NCBI GenBank assembly: GCA_934271465.1
Contig: CAKQRQ010000002.1
Coordinates: 133,575 to 197,574, forward strand
From: an uncultured Alphaproteobacteria bacterium
Lineage (GTDB): Bacteria; Pseudomonadota; Alphaproteobacteria; RF32; CAG-239
Direction of reading: 5' to 3'
Length of the DNA: 64,000 nt
Shown here in pieces: positions 41,592-49,925 of the stretch. The notes beneath the pieces are model-generated. The model searched no databases. It saw only the letters and a list, made by a program, of their open reading frames with translations, and had not been told where the DNA came from. Every line of letters starts with the position of its first letter. Position 1 is the first letter of the stretch. The position numbers were made by a program, and so were the translations under genes.

Positions 41592-41654
41592 AAAATAAAT
41601 TTCGTTTCTTTTCCGTCATATTCGGGCTTGACCCGAAAGTGACGCAATAACTCT

Positions 41655-41683
41655 TATCTACCCCGTTCGCAAAAAAATTGCAA
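41655..41683 (-). promoter_or_regulatory. probable original promoter of tRNA-Pro
   Basis: On the minus strand TTGCAA and TAGATA with 17-base spacing. A transcript from it would cross the broken tRNA copy and two palindromes before reaching the intact tRNA. Confidence 0.5.
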
Positions 41684-41696
41684 GTCCCTTTTTAGT

Positions 41697-42986
41697 CTAT
41701 CCCTGATAATTTTCGATTCGCCCCTTGGCCGCCGTATCCAGACGCAGTTTCAACCGCACAGTCTCGCCGACAACACGTTTGGACACAATCTCGGCATTGG
41801 CATAAACAAAAGCCAATTTTTTTCCGTCCGACACTGGGACACTCAAGCTCATCTCTTCAAAACCGGCCGACAACCGTTCATCTAACAGCTTCAATAAAGC
41901 CTCTGTGCCCTCGCCTGTCAAAGCCGAAAGGCAAACCTCGCCTTTTTTGAGCTTGCGCAATACCTCGGCCTTTGCCTCGGGCAAAAGCAAATCCGCCTTG
42001 TTCAAAACCTCAATATACTTCGGCGAATGTTCAAAATCCTTAAACCCGAGGCTTTCCAACACATCTAAAACATCTTTGCGCTGTTCTTTGGAGTGAGGCG
42101 ACGCGGCGTCTCGGATATGAACCACAATATCCGCCGACAAGACCTCCTCCAAAGTCGCCCTGAAAGACATAATCAGCTCATGCGGCAAATCCGAGATAAA
42201 CCCGACCGTGTCCGATAAAATAACCTCTTTCCCCGACGGCAATTTGATTTTGCGCATGGACGGATCAAGCGTCGCAAACAGCAAATCTTTGGCAAAAACA
42301 TGGCTCCCCGACAGGCTGTTGAACAAAGTCGACTTTCCGGCATTGGTATATCCCACAAACGCCGCTACCGGATAAGGCACTTTTTGCCGCGCGGCTCGCT
42401 GAATCTTCCGTGTTTGCTTGACCTTTTCCAAATCATGTTTGATTTTGAGGATTTTGTCATCAATCAGGCGCCTATCCAGCTCAATCTGCGTTTCGCCGGG
42501 GCCGCCCAAAAAGCCCGCGCCGCCGCGCTGCCGCTCAAGGTGCGTCCAACTGCGCACCAACCGGCTGCGTTGATAAGTCAAATGCGCCAACTCAACCTGA
42601 AGTTTGCCCTCTTTGGTCTGAGCCCGTTCGCCGAAAATCTCCAAAATCAGTGCCGTCCGGTCAATTACCTTAACTTGAAGCTTTTGCTCCAAATTGCGCT
42701 GCTGAATGGGCGTCAAAGACGTGTCAAACACTACAAGTTCAATATTTTTCTCGGCAATCTGCGCCAAAAGCCTGTCAATCACGCCCTGCCCGATAAGGGT
42801 CGACGGCTTGGCGGCGCGCACATTGACAATCTCGCTGTAAACAACATCTAAGTTGATGGCCAATGCCAGCCCGCAAGCCTCTTTCAGTCGAGCCTCGGGC
42901 GCAAGCGCAATTTTCTGTCCGAAAATCTCCGGAAAGATAACGGCGGCTTTGACCCTGTGTGATGTATCAAATGTAATGAAAGGCAA
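41697..42986 (-). CDS. hflX: GTPase HflX
   Basis: Ribosome-associated GTPase that splits stalled or stressed ribosomes. The N-terminal HflX domain ends near residue 200 with GGAGFLGGPGETQIE; the GTPase domain has GYTNAGKSTLFN (G1), DTVGFI (G3) and NKAD (G4). Length 429. The apparent start is TTG 42986, eight bases after the hfq stop; no ATG lies nearby, and the ribosome site is poor, so translation may be coupled to hfq. The order hfq-hflX is classic in proteobacteria. Confidence 0.93.
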   Translation of the reverse strand: MPFITFDTSHRVKAAVIFPEIFGQKIALAPEARLKEACGLALAINLDVVYSEIVNVRAAKPSTLIGQGVIDRLLAQIAEKNIELVVFDTSLTPIQQRNLEQKLQVKVIDRTALILEIFGERAQTKEGKLQVELAHLTYQRSRLVRSWTHLERQRGGAGFLGGPGETQIELDRRLIDDKILKIKHDLEKVKQTRKIQRAARQKVPYPVAAFVGYTNAGKSTLFNSLSGSHVFAKDLLFATLDPSMRKIKLPSGKEVILSDTVGFISDLPHELIMSFRATLEEVLSADIVVHIRDAASPHSKEQRKDVLDVLESLGFKDFEHSPKYIEVLNKADLLLPEAKAEVLRKLKKGEVCLSALTGEGTEALLKLLDERLSAGFEEMSLSVPVSDGKKLAFVYANAEIVSKRVVGETVRLKLRLDTAAKGRIENYQG

Positions 42987-42994
42987 TTTCAGAC

Positions 42995-43210
42995 TTAAAG
43001 CTCAATAGCTTCGCCGGGCATAATCGTCGAAACAGCGTGTTTGTAAATCAACTGTGTGTGCCCGTCGCGGCGCAGCAAAAGTGTCGCCTCGTCAAACCAA
43101 GTAATAATACCCTGCAATTTGACGCCGTTAACCAAAAAAACGGTAACCGAGGCTTCGTCTTTTTTCAGTTTATCCAAAAAATTAGTTTCAATATCTCTGT
43201 TTGTGCTCAT
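42995..43210 (-). CDS. hfq: RNA chaperone Hfq
   Basis: Hexameric Sm-like protein that helps small RNAs pair with mRNAs. The 71 residues include the Sm1 region VTVFLVNGVKLQGIITWFD and the Sm2 motif YKHAVSTI (KH for uridine binding). The C-terminal tail is very short. AGGGA precedes the ATG. It has its own likely promoter (43250-43279) downstream of trkA. Confidence 0.97.
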   Translation of the reverse strand: MSTNRDIETNFLDKLKKDEASVTVFLVNGVKLQGIITWFDEATLLLRRDGHTQLIYKHAVSTIMPGEAIEL

Positions 43211-43249
43211 GGGTTTGTCCCTTTTTGTTGTTATTAAAGATAATGCGCT

Positions 43250-43279
43250 ATTCTAATAATATTTTTTGCCCCGTGTCAA
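43250..43279 (-). promoter_or_regulatory. promoter of hfq
   Basis: On the minus strand TTGACA and TAGAAT with 18-base spacing, 40 bases before the hfq ATG. Confidence 0.6.
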
Positions 43280-43285
43280 AGATTT

Positions 43286-44641
43286 TCAGCAAAAAATATG
43301 TTCGGCCTGTTTGATTGTGGCAGAATCAACATAAACCAAAATCTTATCCTGAAGCTCCAATTTGGTCGTCGGGTCGGGATAAACCAGCCCGCTGTCGCGC
43401 AAAATGGCAAAAACGCGGCAGTTTTTAGGCAAATTCAGCTCGCCGATTTTTTTGGACAGACACGCCGATTCGCCCTCAACGCTCATTTCCCAAATCTCGC
43501 CCATGCCGCGAGCAACCGAATAAGCCTCGCCAATTTCAGACTTGCGGATTTCCTTGAGAATGCGGGAAATTGTAATGGCGCTGCGGTCGACCAAAATATT
43601 GTCCGTAATATGAAACATCAGATTATTATAAGACGGCGTATTGATAACCGAGATGGTCGTTCCGACACCGTTTTTGGACGCCAAAAGCGACGCCAAAAGA
43701 TTGTCTTTGTCATTATCGGTCAATGCAATAACGGCATCAGCGCGGGCAATATCCGCCTCTTTGAGAATAACATCGCTCATCATCTCGCCGTGAATCACGA
43801 CAATATGGTTTAACTTGCGCGCAAACTCCCGCGCCTTGTCCAAATCTTCTTCAATCAACCGGCAAGACACCACGCTGTCATCATGTTCTATTTCTTCGCC
43901 GAGATACTCGGCAATTTCGTTTCCGCCAAAAATCACCAACCGCTCGTTGGACGGTTTTTCCAGCCCAAAGGCGCTGATTGTGTTATAAACAAAGTCCGAC
44001 TTGACCAACACATTGACCTGATCGCCGACAAGGAGCGTGTCATACATATCCGGAACAAAACTCCCGTTGTCACGGATAATATTGACAAACCCGATATCCA
44101 TATCTTCCTGCCGCAACAGCTGAACCAGCGGAATATTAACCAGTGGGCAAGCCTCGTTAATATTGAGCGTCATAATCTGATAATCCCCGTCAAACACAGG
44201 CAAAATACCGGCGCACCCCGGATATTGCAAAATTTTCAAAATCTGCGCGGCAATGTCAATATCCGGCGAAATCAGCAAATCAATCGGCAAATGATTATCA
44301 TTATAGAGCATTCCCCAAAGCGGATCCAAAAAAGTCCCGCTGTTAACGCTCGCAATTTTCTTAGGCACGTTAAACAGGCTGTATGCCAGCTGGCAGACAA
44401 TCATATTCATCTCGTCATTGTCCGTCACGGCCAAAATCATATCACATTCCTTGGCTCCGGCGCGTTCCAGCACATCAGGGTGCGACGGCTTACCCAAAAC
44501 CGGCAGAATATCAAACTCTTTCGAGATTTCATCTAAGCTGCGCCCGTCATCGTCAATCACGGTAATATCGTTGTTTCCTTTGACCAGATAGCTCACAATA
44601 CTGCGCCCGATTTGTCCCGCGCCGCAAACAATGATTTTCAT
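43286..44641 (-). CDS. trkA: Trk potassium transporter, NAD-binding subunit TrkA
   Basis: Cytoplasmic regulator that binds NAD(H) and gates the TrkH channel. Two RCK_N-RCK_C repeats: the first begins with KIIVCGAGQIGRSIVSYL, the second near residue 230 with LVIFGGNEIAEYLGEE. Length 451 is typical. GAGGAGG precedes the ATG. dusB ends three bases upstream, so they share an operon; trkH is encoded about 5 kb upstream on the same strand. In many alphaproteobacteria ntrB-ntrC-ntrY-ntrX would lie between dusB and trkA. Confidence 0.95.
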   Translation of the reverse strand: MKIIVCGAGQIGRSIVSYLVKGNNDITVIDDDGRSLDEISKEFDILPVLGKPSHPDVLERAGAKECDMILAVTDNDEMNMIVCQLAYSLFNVPKKIASVNSGTFLDPLWGMLYNDNHLPIDLLISPDIDIAAQILKILQYPGCAGILPVFDGDYQIMTLNINEACPLVNIPLVQLLRQEDMDIGFVNIIRDNGSFVPDMYDTLLVGDQVNVLVKSDFVYNTISAFGLEKPSNERLVIFGGNEIAEYLGEEIEHDDSVVSCRLIEEDLDKAREFARKLNHIVVIHGEMMSDVILKEADIARADAVIALTDNDKDNLLASLLASKNGVGTTISVINTPSYNNLMFHITDNILVDRSAITISRILKEIRKSEIGEAYSVARGMGEIWEMSVEGESACLSKKIGELNLPKNCRVFAILRDSGLVYPDPTTKLELQDKILVYVDSATIKQAEHIFC

Positions 44642-44644
44642 CGC

Positions 44645-45619
44645 CTAATCCTCCTCTTCCGCCCTGTCCGGCGTAAAAAATGCGTCAATCTCCCGCAAAG
44701 CCTCGGGCATCGTTTCCAAACGGACATAAGTCTCCCTGAATTTGCGCGCATCTCTCAAGTTTTTGCAATACCAGCATACATATTTGCGCGACAAAGCCAG
44801 CGCCAATTTATCGCCGTAATAAGCCTCCAATCCTTTAATATGGGCAAGCAATGTCTTTTTAACAACATCAATCCCTATTTTCTGAGGCAAAATCCCGTGT
44901 TCCAAAAACTCGTGCGTCTGCGCAATCAGCCACGGATGCCCCAACGCCGCGCGCCCGATCATCACGCCGTCGACGCCTGTTTGTTCAATCATTTCCTTTG
45001 CTTTTTGCGGCGAATTAATATCGCCGTTGCCCACAACCGGAATATCGACAGCCTGCTTAACGGCGGCAATGGCCTTCCAATCAGCCAAACCGGAATAAAA
45101 ATCAGACCGCGTCCGTCCGTGCACTGTCAAATAAGCCGCCCCGCAGTCCGCGCACATTTTGGCAAACTCAACCGCATTGACGCTTGAATTATCCCAGCCT
45201 TTCCGAAATTTGACGCTGACCGGCAAAGACACGGCCTTTTTGACCGCCTTAATAATCTGCTCGGCCAACGGCATATCCGTCATCAGATACGAGCCCGATT
45301 TGTTAGACGTAATTTTTTTGACCGGACAGCCCATATTCAAATCAATGGAATAAGCCCCTAATTCCTCGGCCAGCTGCGCCGAGTCGGCAAACAACTCCGG
45401 CGAATTGCCCACAAGCTGAACAACAACCGGATAAGCCTCGTCCCGCACATCGGCAATCCGATAGGTCTTGGGATTTTTGCGCGACAAGGCATTAATCGCC
45501 ACCATCTCCGAGACAATATTTCCCTCGCCGAACGAATGCACCAGCTGACGCATCGGCTTGTCGGTAATACCGGCCATCGGGGCTAAAAAAACCTTGCTTT
45601 TCAATCCGATAATCGACAT
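44645..45619 (-). CDS. dusB: tRNA-dihydrouridine synthase
   Basis: FMN-dependent enzyme that reduces uridine in tRNA D loops. MAGITDKPMRQL, the substrate motif LNMGCPVKKI with the catalytic Cys, and VGNGDINSPQKA are present. Length 324. AAGG lies before the ATG; the stop of the large coiled-coil gene is seven bases upstream. In alphaproteobacteria this gene is often called nifR3 and precedes ntrBC, which is missing here. Confidence 0.95.
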   Translation of the reverse strand: MSIIGLKSKVFLAPMAGITDKPMRQLVHSFGEGNIVSEMVAINALSRKNPKTYRIADVRDEAYPVVVQLVGNSPELFADSAQLAEELGAYSIDLNMGCPVKKITSNKSGSYLMTDMPLAEQIIKAVKKAVSLPVSVKFRKGWDNSSVNAVEFAKMCADCGAAYLTVHGRTRSDFYSGLADWKAIAAVKQAVDIPVVGNGDINSPQKAKEMIEQTGVDGVMIGRAALGHPWLIAQTHEFLEHGILPQKIGIDVVKKTLLAHIKGLEAYYGDKLALALSRKYVCWYCKNLRDARKFRETYVRLETMPEALREIDAFFTPDRAEEED

Positions 45620-45626
45620 CTTGACC

Positions 45627-48600
45627 TTAGTTAAGTTTGTTCAAAGCCTTAGCCAAAACATAATACAGCCGCCCCAAATCAGCGCCGGAAATAACCGCCA
45701 TCAAAGCCGCCGAATGTTCATGTGTTTTGGATTTTTCAACCAAAGTTTCAAACTCGCTCATATAAACATTAACCAATTTGCGCAATTCTTCATTTTTCTC
45801 AAACTCTTTGCGCAGAGCCGAAACTTGAGAATTGCTCATATTTTTGGCAATTGAGCGGATAAAGACCTGCGTATCGCCGTTATAAAACTTCTTCCACAAA
45901 TCTTCTTCGTCTTTGGGGTTCAACAGACGGTTCATATCCACCGACACATTTTCCAGCGACGCAATAATCTTGCCGGCGTCTTTCAGGAAAGTGTCAACTT
46001 TAACGTCTTTATAAGCAGCAGACAAGCCTTTCATAACCTTTTCAGCCTTGACGGCGCTGTCGTTGAGCGCTTTGACCTGCGTTGTCAAAGTGTCATTAAA
46101 CCGGACGCTTTCTTTGACAATGGATTGTCCCTGAGACTCAAAAGATTTGCCCGCCTCAACCAAATTATCAATGCTTTTGGTAACCTTTTTGGCCGTATCT
46201 TCCGCCATGGCAGTCAAAGCCTCGGACTGTTTGACAAACACATCTCCCGACGACAAAATCGTGTTGGAAATACGCTCGGCATTCGACGCGATTTCGTTAA
46301 TCGATGCCCTGAGCTTATCGCCGGATTTCTCCAAATGCGTGGCGCTCAACTTGGCCGCATCATCCATCTCCATACCCAGTTTTTTCAAATCGGCGCCAAG
46401 ACTGCGAACCTTGTCATACGCGTCATTCGCCCTGTCGGCCAACTGATTGGACGTGTCATTCAAAACCGTGTTAAAACAGTTAACCAGCTTTTTGGTATCT
46501 TCCGAAATCTTAACCATTTTGTCGCTCTGCGCCGAAATCAGATTGTTAATCTCGACAACGCCGGTTGAGGTTTCGGCCGTAATCGTGTTAAAACCGGCCA
46601 GATATTTTTCATACTCGTTAAAGACGCCGCCGATATTTTCAACCGAATGATAAATCGTCGTGTCCAAATCCTCGCTGCACTGGTTAAGCCGCAAACTCGT
46701 CTGGTCAATACTCTTGACGGAATCTTTGGCCGCTTTGTTAATGGCATCGCACGCTTTCAAAAGTCTGTCGCCCAACACATCAAATTCATAAGACAATTTG
46801 TTGGTCACATCAAAAATACCATTGGTGTTGTCTTTGAACAAAGCGTTGATTTCTTTCATCTTGGCCGCTGTGTCTACCGTCGCATCTGTCAAATATTTAT
46901 ACTGTTGCGACAAAGACGCCTCGCCCAAACGCGCCTGCGTGGCCAGGGTATTGACAACTTCCGAAATACTTTCCCTTTGAGTGCTGAGCATCTTGGAAAT
47001 AATCTCTCCCTGAGACGACAATTTAACGCCGGCATTTTCCATATATTTCGTCTGTTCACTAAGTTTTTGCCAAACCGCCTCATTACCTTTGTCCAAATCC
47101 AGTCGCAAGCTTTTCATTTTATCGGCATTCTCGGACATTTCCGCCAAAGACTGTTTCATATTTTCTTTGATGGCACCTGCTGTTGCGTTAAAGTCCTGAA
47201 CATGTTTGGCAACCTCTTCCGTCACGCTGCCGATTTTGGAAATAGCCAAATCGACCTGTTTTTCGGTCTTGGCATGACGTTCGGCCAAAAGTTTTTCAAT
47301 ATCACCAAGCTCTTTAACCGATTTTTGCGAATTGGCCATCACATTCTCGGCACGACGTCCGGTATCTTCCTCCAAAACAACCAAACGTGCAAAGAGTTTA
47401 TCCGCGCTTTCCTCAATTCCGGTCAGCTGCGTTTTCAAAATCTCGGCCATCTTGTCGGTGTTTTCCGAAACCTTCTGGCTGTAGGCATAAAAATCAGCCT
47501 CTTGCTGCTTAAACAAAATATTGAGCATCGCTACCTTGTCATCAAGCCCGCTGGCCGCCGCCGTTACATATTCGGCCGCCGTCTTGGACAATGTTTCAAC
47601 CTGTCCGCCCTTAGCTTCAAGTTCTGCCAAAGATTTGCTCAAAACTTCTTCTGATGAGGCTGCCGTCGTATTAACCTTTTGCGCCTGTTCATCTAAAATT
47701 TGAGCGATAGTGTTGCTTTTATCCTCAACAGTTTGCGCCAAAGTTTCCATATTTTGAGATTGCTTCATCAAAACCGACTCAAACTGAGCAACCTTGGCCA
47801 TTGTTCTGTTGGCCGATGTATCAAATTGATTGGCTTGCTCTGCCAAATTATCGTTGATAGCCTTGCTCTTGTTAATCGCCTCATTGCATTGCCCGAGCAT
47901 TTTGGCGATATTCGACTTTAACAATTCCAAAACGGAAACAGCGTCTTTTTCCAATCCGCCGGAAGCCTCGGACAATTCATCAATTTGACGTTTCAGTTCA
48001 TTTTTAATCGTTTCAACCCGCGCCGCCGTATCCGTAATATACTTCTGTTGCTGCGCCAAAGAAGCCTCGCTGATTTGGCTTTGGGTCACAACAATTGACG
48101 ATGTTTCTTTCATATCGGACGACTGTTTTTGCAGCAACGACGACACCTGATTAATTCTTTCGGACGTCTGCTCCGCCTGAACAAGCATATTTTCGGTTGA
48201 AGAGTTAATGGCCTTGTCCGCCTCTTTAAGCTGCGCCAGCCCTGCGGCGGTCTTTTCCTGCAAATCCTGATATTTTTTATTCAAAACATCTGTCAACTCA
48301 ACGATTTTATCGCTGCTGTCCGCACTAATGCGCTCAAAATTCTGAGTTTTTTCAGTCAGCGCTTCCGTATAAGAAGTCAAATCATCATTAGCCGCGGCAA
48401 CTTTTTCATTCAAGCAATCCGCTTTGTCCGCCAAGGCCTGTTCAACAGTCTGCATCGACGAAACGGCTCTGTCCGCAACGCCTGACAAGTTGGAAACCTG
48501 CATGGCAATGGCATCTTCCAAATTAGAGCTCCTGACCATCAGACGATCAAGTTCTTGAGCCACCAAATCACCGTGAGCGCTGAATTTTTTGTTAACGCCG

Positions 48601-49799
48601 TCGGCTTTCTCGTCCAAAACCTTAACAAAGGCGGAAATATCCCGATTATGTTTAGCCAAAGCCGCATCAATTTTTTGAACTTGCGCCTCAACGGCATCAT
48701 TAACATTGTTAATACCGCTTTTGAAATTCGTGTTAATCAACCCGATATTGGCAACGGCCGATTTAGACAAAGCATCGGCCTTGTCTTTGGCCTCTTTAGA
48801 GGCCTCTTCCAAAACCAAATTAAGTTTTTGGATATGATTCTGCAAAACATCATCCATTGAAGCAATTTCTTTGGCAACCGTTGTTTTGGCCAAAGTGCAG
48901 TTTGTCATGGCCGTCTCGGCGATTTGCTGCAAAGAAGTTGTATGCCCGCTCAAAACCGTCTGCATATTTGACAAAGCATCATCGGCCTTTGTCACAAACC
49001 CTTTCAGATTTTCGTTAGTCTTAAGCATTTCCGAAGCCGTTGAAGTCGTAACGGTCTTTAAGGCTGCGGCCGTTTCTTTCATCTCCTGCAAACGGGGAAG
49101 CATCTTGTCAAACAGGCCGTTCAAAGAAGATTCTATGCCATTTTCTTCTTCAACAAATTCCCGATTGATTTGCGCCAGATTTTGGCTGGATTCTTTGGCC
49201 TTGTTCAAAATATTTTCAAAATTGGCCATCAAAAAGCGAACGCCGTCGCTCAATTCGACAATTGTTTTGGAGGAATAAGTATCCAGTTTTGAAACCAATT
49301 TTGAAAAATCGTCCACATTGTCCTTAATGGCATCTTTGATTTGGGAAGTCTGCTCATGCGCCAATTTGGAAACCTGCTGCAACTCAACAACCTGCGACCG
49401 AATAGCATCGGCCATGGCTTTGGCTGTCTGGGGAGCTCCGTCTTCAGGATAAACAAGCTGGTTCATATAAGCACGCAAAAATTTGGCTTCCTGCTTAAAA
49501 GACGATCCTCTGTCAATATACGCCATCACAACCCATATAATGGCCAAAGGAAGCGTGACGCCGGCCAAAAAGCCGCCGAACTCGTCAGGCATCATCAAAA
49601 ACAGGTTGGACCACCCGAAAAACTGCGTAATATAAATCAGCACAATTCCGAACCAAACCACGCTGACGCCAATCATCAGCTTGTGCAGATTGTTATTCAA
49701 CCAGGATTGTTTTTCTTCAATTTCTATCGGTGCGGCGTTTCGTTCATTCATAAACTGCGGCAAAACCGTTACTTTCCCTTTTGTCTCGGCATCAGACAT
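45627..49799 (-). CDS. giant coiled-coil membrane protein, 1390 aa
   Basis: Family not recognised. Two membrane helices lie near residues 41-61 and 74-94, after a 40-residue cytoplasmic N-terminus. Residues about 110-1290 are a nearly uninterrupted helical coiled coil rich in Ala, Ser, Lys, Glu and Asp with repeats of the type Q-S-x-x-M-x-x-x-S and T-A-x-V-x-x-(I/M)-K. The last 100 residues form a distinct compact segment (starting near PKDEEDLWKKFYNGDTQ). The layout of two N-terminal helices plus a long cytoplasmic coiled coil resembles the alphaproteobacterial polarity protein TipN, and the repeats also recall chemoreceptor signalling domains, but there is no receptor hairpin tip. GGGGA precedes the ATG. 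It sits between trkH and dusB. Confidence 0.8.
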   Translation of the reverse strand: MSDAETKGKVTVLPQFMNERNAAPIEIEEKQSWLNNNLHKLMIGVSVVWFGIVLIYITQFFGWSNLFLMMPDEFGGFLAGVTLPLAIIWVVMAYIDRGSSFKQEAKFLRAYMNQLVYPEDGAPQTAKAMADAIRSQVVELQQVSKLAHEQTSQIKDAIKDNVDDFSKLVSKLDTYSSKTIVELSDGVRFLMANFENILNKAKESSQNLAQINREFVEEENGIESSLNGLFDKMLPRLQEMKETAAALKTVTTSTASEMLKTNENLKGFVTKADDALSNMQTVLSGHTTSLQQIAETAMTNCTLAKTTVAKEIASMDDVLQNHIQKLNLVLEEASKEAKDKADALSKSAVANIGLINTNFKSGINNVNDAVEAQVQKIDAALAKHNRDISAFVKVLDEKADGVNKKFSAHGDLVAQELDRLMVRSSNLEDAIAMQVSNLSGVADRAVSSMQTVEQALADKADCLNEKVAAANDDLTSYTEALTEKTQNFERISADSSDKIVELTDVLNKKYQDLQEKTAAGLAQLKEADKAINSSTENMLVQAEQTSERINQVSSLLQKQSSDMKETSSIVVTQSQISEASLAQQQKYITDTAARVETIKNELKRQIDELSEASGGLEKDAVSVLELLKSNIAKMLGQCNEAINKSKAINDNLAEQANQFDTSANRTMAKVAQFESVLMKQSQNMETLAQTVEDKSNTIAQILDEQAQKVNTTAASSEEVLSKSLAELEAKGGQVETLSKTAAEYVTAAASGLDDKVAMLNILFKQQEADFYAYSQKVSENTDKMAEILKTQLTGIEESADKLFARLVVLEEDTGRRAENVMANSQKSVKELGDIEKLLAERHAKTEKQVDLAISKIGSVTEEVAKHVQDFNATAGAIKENMKQSLAEMSENADKMKSLRLDLDKGNEAVWQKLSEQTKYMENAGVKLSSQGEIISKMLSTQRESISEVVNTLATQARLGEASLSQQYKYLTDATVDTAAKMKEINALFKDNTNGIFDVTNKLSYEFDVLGDRLLKACDAINKAAKDSVKSIDQTSLRLNQCSEDLDTTIYHSVENIGGVFNEYEKYLAGFNTITAETSTGVVEINNLISAQSDKMVKISEDTKKLVNCFNTVLNDTSNQLADRANDAYDKVRSLGADLKKLGMEMDDAAKLSATHLEKSGDKLRASINEIASNAERISNTILSSGDVFVKQSEALTAMAEDTAKKVTKSIDNLVEAGKSFESQGQSIVKESVRFNDTLTTQVKALNDSAVKAEKVMKGLSAAYKDVKVDTFLKDAGKIIASLENVSVDMNRLLNPKDEEDLWKKFYNGDTQVFIRSIAKNMSNSQVSALRKEFEKNEELRKLVNVYMSEFETLVEKSKTHEHSAALMAVISGADLGRLYYVLAKALNKLN

Positions 49800-49925
49800 C
49801 GGACATTATTCCCCATAAAAAATGTAATTTCCCCAAGCTTAAAAAAGCTTAAGCCGTATTATAAGCATATTTTTTTAAATTGGAAATATTATCAGAAAAA
49901 CGCCCGTGTTTATCCACAAGCAAAA

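Larger units (their letters stand above)
41138..41696. repeat. rearranged tRNA-Pro locus with partial copies
   Basis: This 559-base gene-free region except for tRNA-Pro is a mosaic. The tRNA 3' end TGGTCGGGACTATAG plus terminator hairpin occurs twice (41142-41183 and 41251-41292), a broken tRNA 5' half lies at 41535-41591, and three copies of a palindrome TATTCGGG-cttga-CCCGAATA (or a shortened form) sit at about 41200, 41381 and 41618. A related CCGGATCAAGTCCG element is at about 41442-41457. Filler at 41491-41520 contains CTCGGCTAACGCCTCGG, similar to CTCCGCTAACGCTCCG in the tRNA-Val array. Confidence 0.88.

Noticed and set aside
46647..47654. 335-codon open frame antisense to the giant coiled-coil gene
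   Set aside because: It mirrors the low-complexity repeats of the real gene; no ribosome site, promoter or domain.
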